A stretch of 64,000 bases of DNA from Bog-159 sp050008575 (GCA_050008575.1 JBEKMJ010000012.1:40360-104359); one strand, 5' to 3'; positions 33,275 to 42,809 are shown, counted from the stretch's first letter. A program made the numbers and translations. The notes: generated by a model from the letters alone, not told the origin.

Positions 33275-34707
33275 CTCAGCGGCACAGGCGACACGAACCC
33301 TGAGGGATCGACCGAGCGGGCCATCGCGAACCCCAACGCGAACCAGAATGGAATGGCCAACACCGGCCCCTCCAGCAGCACACCAAAGCTCGCGTTACCC
33401 CAACTTGCCACCAGCATAATGAGCCAGAAAAGGAGTTCGTCTTTTCGGTCCCCCCGGTACCGATGGCCGCGAAAACCGTTCTTCCACAGACGGACGAAAA
33501 GTACCGCGGGACCAAGCACCAGGATCAGCACCCAGACCGCCGAGCCGACAATCCCCATACGCACGAAGACGGTCATGTTGAAGTTATGCGGAGAGCGCAC
33601 GGGCCACTTCGTTTGATCGTCGCCGAGCAGGTAGGGATTGTAGACGCCCAGGCTTTGCCCGAATCCAAGCCCGAATAGGGGATTTTGTGCCATTACGGTC
33701 TCCGCCAGGCGCTGCCACCACAGCACGCGCCACCAGGAGGTTCCGCTCCTCTGGTCCAAAGAGATCTCGCCAAACCGGTCGGCGTGCGTGATCCGGGCGA
33801 GGGCCTCCTCTGAAATGGTTGCATAGGCGCTCAAGGCCAGCACGGCAATTACGATTACCGCGGGCAATCTCGTTTGCAGCTTGGCCAAGCGGCCTCGGCC
33901 GAAACATAGCGCCACGGTGGCCAGAAGGGCCAGACCGATTCCCACCTTGAAACCCCGGCCTTCGGTGGCAGACACTGCGGCGAGTCCGGCGAACGCCGTC
34001 ACCTGGAGCGCGACCCTCAGCCAGCGAAACGGACTGCGGACCAGGTTGGCTATGACCAGGAACGCGCCCAGAGCCACATTCTCAGCCAACTCGCTGCCGG
34101 AGTTGGAAAAGAGCGGATACTCGCGGCCGGCCATCATCGGACCCAGTTGTGAGAGCCTGTCTCCCGAAAGGAAATTAGCCAGTCCCCAAATAAGCGCAAG
34201 AGCCCAAAAGCGGCCCAAAAGCGACCAAACGCGCTGCGCCAGGTTGGGACGCTTCCCGATGGCGAGTCCCACGAAAAACAATGCCGCGTAGTACCAGGTG
34301 GCCGCGTCGCGTAGCACGTCCAGCACGGGCCACCGGTAAAAGGACAGTACCGTGATGACAGTTCCAAGACCGATGTACAGAGCCACGGTGACGGATAACC
34401 CGGTAATGCCCCGCTTCCCAGCCATACGAAGCGACCGCGAGCTGAGCACCCAGATCGTGGCCGCGAACAGCACCGCCTCACCCCAATAAAACGGTGGGTA
34501 ACCAAAATAGGTAGGGCCCTTGCCAATAATCAGCACTGCGGCAAGGTAAACAAGCAGCGGCCACAGCAGCCATGGCATCGCCACCCTGGGCAAGACTCCC
34601 GGCCTGGCGCGTAACGAGCCAGCCCCCGCCGGAAACAGGCGCTGGCGCTCGATTTCGCGGCGCTGCGGCGCGCTTTGCGTCATTTGTGTTTGAGGTAGCA
34701 TTTGCAT
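33262..34707 (-). CDS. O-antigen ligase/Wzy-like polymerase
   Basis: 481 residues with about eleven to twelve membrane helices and one large periplasmic loop (~295-370), which contains RSGTSWWRVLWWQRLAETV and NPLFGLGFGQSLGVYN, then SPHNFNMTVFVRMGIVG with the family His. This is the O-antigen ligase domain shared by WaaL and Wzy. In this cluster, with Wzx, Wza and Wzc homologues, it is most likely the Wzy-type polymerase. Its ATG shares one base with the stop of the GT2 gene (TAATG) and its end overlaps the GT4 start by 13 bases. Confidence 0.88.
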   Translation of the reverse strand: MQMLPQTQMTQSAPQRREIERQRLFPAGAGSLRARPGVLPRVAMPWLLWPLLVYLAAVLIIGKGPTYFGYPPFYWGEAVLFAATIWVLSSRSLRMAGKRGITGLSVTVALYIGLGTVITVLSFYRWPVLDVLRDAATWYYAALFFVGLAIGKRPNLAQRVWSLLGRFWALALIWGLANFLSGDRLSQLGPMMAGREYPLFSNSGSELAENVALGAFLVIANLVRSPFRWLRVALQVTAFAGLAAVSATEGRGFKVGIGLALLATVALCFGRGRLAKLQTRLPAVIVIAVLALSAYATISEEALARITHADRFGEISLDQRSGTSWWRVLWWQRLAETVMAQNPLFGLGFGQSLGVYNPYLLGDDQTKWPVRSPHNFNMTVFVRMGIVGSAVWVLILVLGPAVLFVRLWKNGFRGHRYRGDRKDELLFWLIMLVASWGNASFGVLLEGPVLAIPFWFALGFAMARSVDPSGFVSPVPLRCAS

Positions 34708-35651
34708 TAGCCCCGGACACTGTCCGGGAAACTGTTGCGCGCGCTGTCTTCACGGCACGCCGCAGTGGGCATTTGCCCTCGCCTTAGATGGGCGCCATCG
34801 CCTCCATGGCGCACTCCGAGCGAATCGAAAGCTTCACGGCGCCGGCCGATATCCCAAAGGTTCGCCTGTATGCAGAACTCGTACGCCGCCAGGAGTCCTG
34901 CGAGGATCAGGCCACGGTTGCCGTCGCGAAAGCCTTGCCGCAGGATGCAGCGGCCCAGGAAACAACGCACCGGGCGCCACAGAAGAGCGCACCGCGAGAA
35001 CCTCTGGCCCACCAGATACCTTTCCTTTGCGTCTGTCAGCGCGTATTTCCACAGATTCCTCAGCGCATACTCTTGCACCTCGCCGTACTCGAAGTGGAGA
35101 GTCGCATACTCTTCTTTCTCCGGCAGAAACAACGTGCGCCCGGACACGCCGATGGCCGTGTGGGGGCGGGGCGGCGACACACCATCCCACGACGACTTGC
35201 GAAAGAAGGTCAGATACCCGCGAAACCAACCTCCATGTCTCGCCCAGGCGCCGAAAACGATGTTCTTCCGCGCGTAGCGCACCGCATCGCAATTGCCGGA
35301 ATGCGCAATTTCCTTAAGCTTCCGCGCCAGCGTGGGAACCATGCGCTCATCTGCGTCCAGCCGCAAGAGCCAGTCACCCGAAGCCGCATGGAAGCCCATC
35401 ACGTCAAGTGTGTCCATACACCGATCGCCCCGCTTGGCGGGAATTACCCGCGCGCCAAGCTGCGCCGCCACAGCGGCGGTATCGTCGGTGCTTTCATCGT
35501 CCACGACAATGATCTCAGTGGCGAAACCGTCGAGCGATTGTATGCATGCCTCAATCTGGCCGGATTCGTTTCTCACCTTGATCACGGCGGAAATCTTCGC
35601 CGCGGCTGGCTGCTCGTGCCGCTGGGACTGACCTGAGACGATAGGTTTCAT
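34707..35651 (-). CDS. GT2 family glycosyltransferase (WaaE/KdtX-like)
   Basis: 314 residues. A GT-A fold is shown by KISAVIKVRNESGQIEACIQ, EIIVVDDESTDDTAAVAAQL and WLLRLDADERMVPTLARKL (DxD-type Asp pair near residue 98). The following AHSGNCDAVRYARKNIVFG and GWFRGYLTFFRKSSW match the WaaE-like branch. The ribosome site AAGG lies ten bases before the ATG. The C-terminal tail after ~285 is poorly conserved. It adds a sugar to the lipid-linked intermediate; donor and linkage cannot be read from the sequence. Confidence 0.88.
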   Translation of the reverse strand: MKPIVSGQSQRHEQPAAAKISAVIKVRNESGQIEACIQSLDGFATEIIVVDDESTDDTAAVAAQLGARVIPAKRGDRCMDTLDVMGFHAASGDWLLRLDADERMVPTLARKLKEIAHSGNCDAVRYARKNIVFGAWARHGGWFRGYLTFFRKSSWDGVSPPRPHTAIGVSGRTLFLPEKEEYATLHFEYGEVQEYALRNLWKYALTDAKERYLVGQRFSRCALLWRPVRCFLGRCILRQGFRDGNRGLILAGLLAAYEFCIQANLWDIGRRREAFDSLGVRHGGDGAHLRRGQMPTAACREDSARNSFPDSVRG

Positions 35652-35669
35652 GATGACTGGCCCTTGACG

Positions 35670-36986
35670 TCAGGCGTGTGGCTGCAATTTCTTTTCCACC
35701 CGCCAAAGGTTGCGGCGGACGTTAACCCGTATAGTCCAAAGACCGCCCCGCCGGACGTGGTCGATTGGCGCGGAGAGCGCCGCGCGATACGAAACAAGGT
35801 AGTCCGCCAGTTCTCGCGCCGGCACGCACCTTTGCCACGGTGCGATGGGAACATTCAAGGCAGCCCCCCGGGCTCTGGCAATCGACAGAAGCTCTCCCTC
35901 AAGCTGGCTCGCAACCATGCCTTTAGAGTGCGCGCCCGAGTCGAAAAAACTCCTGGCTGCGGACCCGATTTTCTGCCTGAGCGCCGGCGAGGAGTTCAGC
36001 ACGGACAGGAAATGCAGGACGGCATCGGGAGTATTGGCGAGAAATCCAGTCTCTCCGTGCCGCACAAGCTCGCCTTGCGCATTATTCTCACGGCTGCCGG
36101 GCGTCTCATTCGCAATGATCGGCACACCGCAACACATCGCCTCGGCAATCGCCATTCCAAAGCTTTCCCCCGCCGTACTCATGTGCAGCAGCACATCCAG
36201 GCAAGCATAAGTGCCGGCGAGTTCTCCGCGATCGTTGGTACACGGCAGGTTGATGAAACGCGGGCCTACCGCGGCGCGCATCCGGCGCTCGATCCGGTCC
36301 GGAAACATCCTGGCGACGAAATAGAAATTCGGCATTCTCCGGAGCACCCGCGGCAGGATGGCGGGAACCATGTAATCCAGCTTCTTGGGCGCGGGGCGGC
36401 AAAGGTCGCCGGCCACGAACGCATCCTCGGGTATCCCCAAGGACTTCCGCATAGACCGTCCGCGCGCGGCAATGTCCTCTATGCTGTGCTGGAAGTCCAC
36501 ACACGGGTAAAGCACCTGGTTACGTTCCAGGTACGGATCGAGCGCGGGACGTCCGCTGGCCGTCCAGTGCCGAAACAGATTGTGTTTTGAGAGCTCGAAG
36601 GATTTGTCCAGGTGCTGCCGCGCGATCTCCCCGTCATCCGCGTACCCGAAAATATTTCGCTCCACCATAGCCACTGCCCCGCTCCGGCGCAAGCCGGGCA
36701 GCACCTCATTCCAAACATCGGTCTGCTCTCCATCCCGGTGAGCCACAACGGCAAACGGCGCGATATCCTTGAGCCTGGAACTAAGAGTCCGCAGCCCGTC
36801 GCCTGTCACATACGCTTCGATGCCGTCCCGTGCCAGCGCGGACGCGTAGGCTTGCTGGCCGTCAAAACCCGCCATGATCCGCCGCACTCCGGGCGTGGTC
36901 GCCGCCCGGATGTCGTTTGCCATAATCGCGCAGGTACCACCCATGCACAGGTGCTCGGTCAGATGCAGTATCGAAAATTCGCTCAT
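35670..36986 (-). CDS. Glycosyltransferase, GT4-like
   Basis: 438 residues. The N-terminal half is divergent (FSILHLTEHLCMGGTCAIM). The C-terminal half shows GT-B features: KSLGIPEDAFVAGDLCRPAP, RRMPNFYFVARMFPD, YACLDVLLHMSTAGESFGMA and AMCCGVPIIANETPGS, the conserved nucleotide-sugar binding segment with its Glu. It sits between the flippase and the GT2 gene. A hairpin repeat (36998-37050) separates it from the flippase gene upstream. Confidence 0.85.
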   Translation of the reverse strand: MSEFSILHLTEHLCMGGTCAIMANDIRAATTPGVRRIMAGFDGQQAYASALARDGIEAYVTGDGLRTLSSRLKDIAPFAVVAHRDGEQTDVWNEVLPGLRRSGAVAMVERNIFGYADDGEIARQHLDKSFELSKHNLFRHWTASGRPALDPYLERNQVLYPCVDFQHSIEDIAARGRSMRKSLGIPEDAFVAGDLCRPAPKKLDYMVPAILPRVLRRMPNFYFVARMFPDRIERRMRAAVGPRFINLPCTNDRGELAGTYACLDVLLHMSTAGESFGMAIAEAMCCGVPIIANETPGSRENNAQGELVRHGETGFLANTPDAVLHFLSVLNSSPALRQKIGSAARSFFDSGAHSKGMVASQLEGELLSIARARGAALNVPIAPWQRCVPARELADYLVSYRAALSAPIDHVRRGGLWTIRVNVRRNLWRVEKKLQPHA

Positions 36987-36997
36987 CTTCGTCTTGT

Positions 36998-37053
36998 TGT
37001 GGGGCAGGCTCGTAGCCTGCGCGGGCCTCGCAGGCCCGCAGGCTTGCAGTCGT
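36998..37053. repeat. Hairpin island inside the polysaccharide cluster
   Basis: GTGGGGCAGGCTCGTAGCCTGC followed by GCGGGCCTCGCAGGCCCGC; two consecutive perfect hairpins in the 67-nt gap between the flippase and the GT4 gene. Same family as 45650 and 48906. Confidence 0.7.
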
Positions 37054-38406
37054 TCACACGGCGCGCTCCGCCAGTTCCAACTCCGCGTCCATCGCCTCCC
37101 AATGGGACGTATTGGTCGTTTTCAATCGCCGCCCGAACCACACCGCGGTCATACACAGGGTCGCTTCCGAAGCCAGCCGGGCCAAGGCGGCTCCCTCGAC
37201 TTTCCAGAGGAATGTGAGAAGGCAGATGATTGGCAGGCCGAGCGACGCGGCAGCCACCCGGGACAGCGTACCTTGTTCCGGCCGGCGGCCCGCATAGAAA
37301 ATAGCGCCGTAGCCGGATGAAGCTGCCATCATGACCACAGTTGCACTCCAGACCCAGAGCACCGCCCCGCCACTGGCGTACGCGCGACCCAGAAGAGACG
37401 GGATGATGCGGCCGCAGAATATCGCGACAGGTACTATGGCGAGGGTCACCGTCAGAATCAAGGTTCGCGTGATCTTGTTGAGGTAGGACTGCGTCGCGGC
37501 GAGACCCTCCACCGTGAACCTCCTCGCGGCAAAGGGCCCCACGATGTTGGACCACCCCATGATGACCACCATAAAGGGCGCGACAATCAGCCGCGGCGCC
37601 TCCAATTGCGCGACCGCGGCCGGTCCGGCCAGAGCTCCCAGCACGAAATACACGGTCTGCTGGTAGGCCAGGGCGCACAAGGAAGACAGCAGATTCCAGC
37701 GCCCGAATCGCCAATTCATAAGGAGTGGCTCTCTCCGCAGCAAACTGCGCAACGTGATGCAGCGCCGCACCTGGAACACTCCCACGAACATTGCCATGGC
37801 GCCGGCGCCGGCCTGACATAGGAAGACGTCCGAGGCCGAGAACTTTGAATGCCCTCCGTGCCCTCTTAGCCATACCGCGAATCCGAGGGCCATAAGTTGT
37901 GCGGCGCAGAAAACCCCGTCGTTAATCAGAAAGCGCACCAGACGAAACCGCACCAGGAGAATCCGCCGGCAGAATTCCTGCGTCTGTACAAAAACAAGAG
38001 TCACGGCCAGCACTCCGAGGATCGATGGCAACGGTGAACCAGGCGACATTTTCTTTGCAACGAAGGAAGCTCCCACCGCGGTAGCGGCCGCCCCCATGCA
38101 AACTACCAATTGAAGTGGGATCAGAGGGCTCACGTAGCGGGCAAAGCGGCCCTCGTCTTCCATTGAGCCGAGCACCGCCATGGGTCCCGTGACTAGGCCG
38201 TACTGCAGCTCGCGCAGCATCAGCAGAACGGCAACGCCAAGAACGTACAAACCGAACTGGGCCGGGGCGCAGAGCCGCGCCACCACCACGGAAGTGGCAA
38301 AACTGGTGCCGCTCAAAATAGCTTGGTCGGCAATTACCAGCACGTATCGAAAAGGGAAGCTTTTCCGTACGGCGCGCTCCACTCGTTCCGCCACCGCGAT
38401 CCGCAT
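37054..38406 (-). CDS. Wzx-type polysaccharide flippase (MOP superfamily)
   Basis: 450 residues with about twelve hydrophobic helices. The N-terminal FPFRYVLVIADQAILSGTSF and VVVARLCAPAQFGLYVLGVA is the typical opening of Wzx/polysaccharide biosynthesis proteins; a long cytosolic-side loop (~205-235) separates the two six-helix halves. It would flip the undecaprenyl-linked repeat unit to the periplasm for polymerisation. Start lies 14 nt after the stop of the methyltransferase gene. Confidence 0.85.
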   Translation of the reverse strand: MRIAVAERVERAVRKSFPFRYVLVIADQAILSGTSFATSVVVARLCAPAQFGLYVLGVAVLLMLRELQYGLVTGPMAVLGSMEDEGRFARYVSPLIPLQLVVCMGAAATAVGASFVAKKMSPGSPLPSILGVLAVTLVFVQTQEFCRRILLVRFRLVRFLINDGVFCAAQLMALGFAVWLRGHGGHSKFSASDVFLCQAGAGAMAMFVGVFQVRRCITLRSLLRREPLLMNWRFGRWNLLSSLCALAYQQTVYFVLGALAGPAAVAQLEAPRLIVAPFMVVIMGWSNIVGPFAARRFTVEGLAATQSYLNKITRTLILTVTLAIVPVAIFCGRIIPSLLGRAYASGGAVLWVWSATVVMMAASSGYGAIFYAGRRPEQGTLSRVAAASLGLPIICLLTFLWKVEGAALARLASEATLCMTAVWFGRRLKTTNTSHWEAMDAELELAERAV

Positions 38407-38420
38407 ACTCGAGCGCTGTG

Positions 38421-39164
38421 TTACTTGGTCGCCAGAACAAATGGATGGAGATCCCCATTTGAGGAGACCGGAAAGATTCGGAATTCGATCCTACCGAAGC
38501 CCAAGCCAGCCAGAAAAGCGTACAAAACCTTGGGCGGATACGGCGTGTCCCTCATGGTCTTCAATAAGAGACGCCTCTTCACCCGGGCGCGGAGTTTCCC
38601 TAAGCGCTTCCACATCGTCCAACTCGCGCTATACACCCGCCCTATGGCACGATGCTCGGCCGGAAACTGGTAAAGCGGCAGATGCACGAATATCGTGCCA
38701 CCGTGGTCCAGCACCCGGTAGAATTCTTGAAAGTAGGCTAAGCCAGCCTCCACGCTGTCCAGATGTTGCAGCACGTGAGTTGAAAAAATGGATTTCACGG
38801 AGCGATCGGGGCGCGGGAGCGCCACGCCCTCTACCACCAGGAAGCTCGTGTTCAATGCCTGAGCGTGCTTCCGGGCATAACTAATCATGTCCTCGGAGAC
38901 ATCCACGGCGCAAACGCTCGCGAAGCAACGTGCCAACTGCCGTGTAATCCGGCCCGGCCCGCACCCGATTTCCAGGCAACTCTCCGTGCTCACGCCATAC
39001 TGCCGCCACTGCTGGAAAAAGTCGCGCCAGTCCGACTCCCCAAGAGCGTAGAACTCTTCATCCGTCCAAGGAGCCGCCCCCTCCTTTCGCTTGTTTCGCC
39101 ACGTAGCCGCTGCCCAAAGCGGGTCGTCCCGTCCCCACTGCTTCCATTCCAGGTTGGATTCCAT
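38421..39164 (-). CDS. Class I SAM-dependent methyltransferase
   Basis: 247 residues from ATG 39164, chosen because AAAGGAG lies six bases upstream; an ATG at 39185 lies upstream of that site. SAM motifs are SCLEIGCGPGRITRQLARCF (~residues 60-79), VCAVDVSEDMISYARKH and IFSTHVLQHLDSVE. A Trp-rich N-terminus (WKQWGRDDPLWAAATW) is seen in a subset of exopolysaccharide-linked methyltransferases. Acceptor unknown; position between kinase and flippase genes suggests modification of the polymer or its lipid carrier intermediate. Confidence 0.85.
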   Translation of the reverse strand: MESNLEWKQWGRDDPLWAAATWRNKRKEGAAPWTDEEFYALGESDWRDFFQQWRQYGVSTESCLEIGCGPGRITRQLARCFASVCAVDVSEDMISYARKHAQALNTSFLVVEGVALPRPDRSVKSIFSTHVLQHLDSVEAGLAYFQEFYRVLDHGGTIFVHLPLYQFPAEHRAIGRVYSASWTMWKRLGKLRARVKRRLLLKTMRDTPYPPKVLYAFLAGLGFGRIEFRIFPVSSNGDLHPFVLATK

Positions 39165-39185
39165 GGCGAACTCCTTTAGTAGCAT

Positions 39186-39350
39186 CAGCTTTCAGCTATC
39201 AGCTTTCAGCTATCAGCTTTCGGGTGTCAGTTTTCAGGTAGCTGCTTTAGGAGCAGCTTTCAGGTCAGGTATGAGCTTTCAACTCGCCCCGAATCTTCCT
39301 GCTGCCGCGAGGAGAGGGCAGTTAGAGCTGAAAGCTGAAAGCTGATAGCT
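39186..39350. repeat. AGCTTTCAGCTATC tandem/inverted repeat
   Basis: AGCTTTCAGCTATC-type 14-mers are repeated about three times at 39187-39222 and degenerate copies follow. The reverse complement (GCTGAAAGCTGAAAGCTGAT) appears at 39328-39347. The two blocks could form a long stem in the RNA between the kinase and methyltransferase genes. The A+T-rich text stands out from the surroundings. Not a CRISPR: no uniform spacers. Confidence 0.7.
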
Positions 39351-39353
39351 TCC

Positions 39354-41573
39354 TCACCCATTTTCAGCCGGCTTGTAATACCTATAATACTTCCCGTAAT
39401 ACCCGTAGTACCGGTAACTGTCGCTCATGTTACTAGTCACTGAGTTCAGCACCAGCCCCACCACATTGGCGCGCACTCGTTGCAGCGTGCCGAGCGCCGA
39501 CCCCACCGTCTTTCGATTCGTTTCGCCGGCCCTGGCGACCATCACCACGCCGTCCACCGCGGCCGCCATCTGCAACGGCTCGGGAAAGCCCAGTATGGGC
39601 GGCGAGTCCACGATGATCAGGTCGTACTCGTTGCCCGCGTCTTCCAGAATCTCCGGCAGCCGCCGCCCGATCAGGTCGGCCGCCCGCCGGCTGGAAAAGC
39701 CCGTCGGCAGGATATCCAGATCGTCGAGATCCGGCAGCTTCACCAGCTTCTCGCGCCACTGCATGCCGTTCTGCAGAACCGCGGCCAAACCCGTCTCCGG
39801 ATTGATCCCCAGCTTGGAGTGCACCCCCGGACGGCGCAGGTCGCAGTCGATCAGCAGGGTCTTGTGCTTCTGTTGCGCATGCGCGATCGCCAGGTGCACG
39901 GCCGTGGTCGTCTTGCCTTCGGCCGGTGTGGCGCTGGTGATCATCAACGACCTCAGGCGGCGGTCGAACGACCCCAGCAGAATCGAGTTGCGCAGCGTGC
40001 GCACGGCTTCTTCGAAACCGGTGACGGTACGGTCCGGCGCCGCCACCGCGCCCCCCTCCGCGCGAACCACGGCCGTCGATCTCGCCTCGCCCGATATCGC
40101 GGAAACCATGCTGCGGCGCCAGGTCTTCACCATCGGCAGGCTGCCCAGCACCTCGGTCTGGAAAAGCGTGTGCACCTGCTCGGGGTCGCGCAGCGAACTG
40201 TCCAGCAAGTCGGTCAGCACCGCGAATCCCACGGCCAACAGCGTGGAAAACAGGAACGCCAGAAACACGTTCAGCCTCATGTTCGGGAATACCGGACGGA
40301 TGGCGGCCCGCGCCGGATCGGCGATCCGGATGGAGCTGTTCTGGAATCCCGCGTTGATGCCGGCCTCCTTGATCTTCCGCACCAGTTCTTCATAAAGCGA
40401 CTTGTCGGCGTCGGCTTCCCGCTTCAGGGACTGGTATTCGAAACTGCGCGAGTTCAACCGGTCGAACTCCGCCTTGGTCTCGGCCACGGCTTTCTGCAGC
40501 ATGCTCTCCCTGTTCATGGATTCGTGGTACTCCACTTCCACCCGCTGTGCCGCGTTCTTGCGGCTTTGCTGCAACTGCCGCTCGATCTCCTCCACCTGCA
40601 CCGCGGCCTTGCGGTACTCGGGATGGTTGGCGCCGTAGTGCGTCTGCGTGTCGGCGAACTTCTGGCGGGCTTCGTCCAGCTTGGCTGAGAGCGCTTTCAG
40701 ATTCTCCCCCTGGGTCGAGACCTGCGCCGCTTCCAGCGTGCCGGTTTGCACCGATTTCCACGCGGATTCCTTGCGCACCCGGTCCGTCTGCGCATTGGTG
40801 TACTCGGTGTTGAGCTGCAGCAGCCGCGCCGACAGGATGCTGGTCTTCTCTTCCGGGTTGATGACGTTCAACTCGCGCTCGAACTGCGCCAGCGCCGCCG
40901 ACGACCGCTCCATCTTGGCTTTCAGCTCCTCGAGCTGCTTTTCCATGAAGTCCGCCAACGACGCCGACGATTTGAAGCGGATGCTATAGGTGTGCTCCAC
41001 GTAAGAGTGCGCCACCGCGTTCGCCACGTCCGCCGCCAAACGCGGCTGCGACGAACGATAGCTGATCAGCAACAGGTAAGTGTTGGGCGGCCGTGTCACT
41101 TTGAGTTTCTTCAGCAGGATGGGGGCGTCCTCTTCGGCCTCGGACGACTTCTCGGGCGTCACGTCGGATGCATCCTTTTCAAGATCCAGCAGATGAAACT
41201 GCAGCGCCACGGGCCGCAGCACCGAATCCGACTGGATCAGCTTCACCTGCGTCGCCAGAAACTGATCGGCGTCGTTCAGGGGCGCGCGCCCCGCGTCCTG
41301 GCCAATGATCGCCGACGGCATCTGGCGGTCGATATCCACGGTGACCGTGGATTCGTAAATCGGCGTCAGCCGCGCGGAAACGATCAAAGTAGCGGTCACG
41401 CACGCGAACACGAAGGCCAGAATCTTCCAGCGATGGCGGCGCAGGATCCAAAGATAATGCGCCAGGGGAACGGCGGCTTGCTCCGGCGGCTCCACGTCGT
41501 AGCCGTAATAGCTTGGTTGCAAGGCTTGGTTGGGCGCCGGCAGAGCTCTCGGTTCGGTCATCGGATTGGCCAT
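39354..41573 (-). CDS. Wzc-type tyrosine autokinase / chain-length regulator
   Basis: 739 residues if started at ATG 41573 (GAGGAG twelve bases upstream). ATG 41606 overlaps the wza gene and lacks a ribosome site; ATG 41561 is a further option. Wzz domain with the first membrane helix at ~residues 50-72, long coiled coil ~190-400 (KAKMERSSAALAQFEREL, ERQLQQSRKNAAQRVEVE), second helix at ~425-445. Kinase domain: Walker A SATPAEGKTTTAVHLAIAH, Walker A' LLIDCDLRRPG, Walker B YDLIIVDSPP. Tyrosine cluster at the C-terminus: YRYYGYYGKYYRYY. Such BY-kinases control chain length by cyclic autophosphorylation; the CpsB-like protein at 44817 is the probable phosphatase. Confidence 0.93.
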   Translation of the reverse strand: MANPMTEPRALPAPNQALQPSYYGYDVEPPEQAAVPLAHYLWILRRHRWKILAFVFACVTATLIVSARLTPIYESTVTVDIDRQMPSAIIGQDAGRAPLNDADQFLATQVKLIQSDSVLRPVALQFHLLDLEKDASDVTPEKSSEAEEDAPILLKKLKVTRPPNTYLLLISYRSSQPRLAADVANAVAHSYVEHTYSIRFKSSASLADFMEKQLEELKAKMERSSAALAQFERELNVINPEEKTSILSARLLQLNTEYTNAQTDRVRKESAWKSVQTGTLEAAQVSTQGENLKALSAKLDEARQKFADTQTHYGANHPEYRKAAVQVEEIERQLQQSRKNAAQRVEVEYHESMNRESMLQKAVAETKAEFDRLNSRSFEYQSLKREADADKSLYEELVRKIKEAGINAGFQNSSIRIADPARAAIRPVFPNMRLNVFLAFLFSTLLAVGFAVLTDLLDSSLRDPEQVHTLFQTEVLGSLPMVKTWRRSMVSAISGEARSTAVVRAEGGAVAAPDRTVTGFEEAVRTLRNSILLGSFDRRLRSLMITSATPAEGKTTTAVHLAIAHAQQKHKTLLIDCDLRRPGVHSKLGINPETGLAAVLQNGMQWREKLVKLPDLDDLDILPTGFSSRRAADLIGRRLPEILEDAGNEYDLIIVDSPPILGFPEPLQMAAAVDGVVMVARAGETNRKTVGSALGTLQRVRANVVGLVLNSVTSNMSDSYRYYGYYGKYYRYYKPAENG

Positions 41574-41589
41574 TTTGAGTAACGTCTCC

Positions 41590-42558
41590 TCAGCGGACCC
41601 CGGCATAAATCAGCGCCGTGCCGGCGCCCGCGCCGATCATCAGCACCTTTTCCAGGGCGCCCACCGTCATGCGGCGGCTCTTGTTATCCGGCACGTAAAG
41701 AATATCGTTGGCCAGCAGCGCGGCGTCCGGCGCCTTGCGCTCCATAATCTTGTTTAGCGGGATCTCTATTTCATTCTTGCTGCCGTTGGCTTCCCGCCGG
41801 TAGATGTAGGCTTCCTTGGAGGCGTAGGGCATGAGGCCCTCGGACAATGCCAGCATCTTTAAAACGGTCGATTCCACGCCATCCTGCACCGCGAAGGCGC
41901 CCGGCTTCTTGACGTTGCCGATCACGTAAACCCTGCCCACTTCGGGCACGCGAATCTCCTCGCCGCCGATCAAGGATACGTTCAGTGCGGGATCCGCCGC
42001 ATCGATCAGCCCTTTCACCAAAATCCGCTGCACCAAGGAGGTGACCGAGCCGTCCGGGCCGGACTGCGCCCGGCTCACCAGGATTTCGGAACCCGCCTCC
42101 GGCGACAGACCGCCGGCCCTGGTAATCGCTTCCAGTAAGGTCACCGGCCCGGACGCCTGGAACGTAAGCGGCTGCTTTACGGCGCCCGCCACGGAGATCG
42201 GACGGCTATTGTACTCGGCGATCGTTATGGTGACGAAAGGGTCCACGATCAGTTGCTCGGCCACCAGCGCGGACGCAATCGCCGTCTCCAGTTCGCCTGG
42301 CATCAATCCCTCGGCCTTGATGCGCCGCTTAAGCATGGGCAGCCGCATGAAGCCGTCGGCCCCCACCCGCACCGTGCGCGTCAACTCCGGCACGTCGTAC
42401 ACCGAAACCGCCACCAGGTCGTTGGCGCCGATCCGCTGCGCCGGCAAATTGGCGTTGGGATCCGCCGCCGGGCGCACTTGCGCCGCGGCCGCGGGTAGTA
42501 TCGCCAAGAGCAGGTAGGATAGACCTCCCGGTCTGTGCCTAAGTCTTAATCTCTGCAT
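41590..42558 (-). CDS. Polysaccharide export protein (Wza/SLBB family)
   Basis: 322 residues. N-terminal signal peptide (about 1-27, LLLAILPAAAA). Poly_export domain around RIGANDLVAVSVYDVPELTR and VGADGFMRLPMLKRR, then two SLBB-type modules (ISVAGAVKQPLTFQASGPVT and VYVIGNVKKPGAFAVQDGVE). No lipobox Cys is evident at the cleavage site, unlike Wza, and the C-terminus holds a hydrophobic segment (VLMIGAGAGTALIYAGV). It would form the periplasmic/outer-membrane export channel working with the kinase gene 16 nt downstream. Confidence 0.92.
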   Translation of the reverse strand: MQRLRLRHRPGGLSYLLLAILPAAAAQVRPAADPNANLPAQRIGANDLVAVSVYDVPELTRTVRVGADGFMRLPMLKRRIKAEGLMPGELETAIASALVAEQLIVDPFVTITIAEYNSRPISVAGAVKQPLTFQASGPVTLLEAITRAGGLSPEAGSEILVSRAQSGPDGSVTSLVQRILVKGLIDAADPALNVSLIGGEEIRVPEVGRVYVIGNVKKPGAFAVQDGVESTVLKMLALSEGLMPYASKEAYIYRREANGSKNEIEIPLNKIMERKAPDAALLANDILYVPDNKSRRMTVGALEKVLMIGAGAGTALIYAGVR

Positions 42559-42802
42559 GAAATACTCCTTGAAGCAAGTGATTCAGTTGCAATTGCATCG
42601 CTGTGATCTGCTGTTCGAGAGAAGCGAAGCGGCGGGCCATGGAGCCCCCCAAACCATCCGAATTCACGCGTTCCAGTACCTCGCAGCGGGTAAAATCCGA
42701 AAGGTTGCGCGCACCCGCCCGCTGGCAAGCTTCCTGAAGTGAGCGGTACTCATCCTGGCTGAGCCGGAATACCACCACCCGGTTTCGAGGCTTACTAGTC
42801 AT
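42539..42802 (-). CDS. Small ribbon-helix-helix protein with coiled-coil tail
   Basis: 87 residues from ATG 42802. The first part, RNRVVVFRLSQDEYRSLQEA followed by CQRAGARNLSDFTRCEVLER, resembles MobC-like/ribbon-helix-helix DNA-binding domains (~6-50). The last ~30 residues, MARRFASLEQQITAMQLQLN, form a short coiled coil that could drive oligomerisation. It overlaps the start of the wza gene by 20 bases and follows the NusG-like gene. Probably a local regulator of the polysaccharide cluster; its target site is not visible. Confidence 0.7.
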   Translation of the reverse strand: MTSKPRNRVVVFRLSQDEYRSLQEACQRAGARNLSDFTRCEVLERVNSDGLGGSMARRFASLEQQITAMQLQLNHLLQGVFHAEIKT

Positions 42803-42809
42803 CGTTGTG

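Noticed and set aside
39186..39350. CRISPR array
   Set aside because: The AGCTTTCAGCTATC units are directly adjacent and degenerate, with no uniform spacers and no cas genes.
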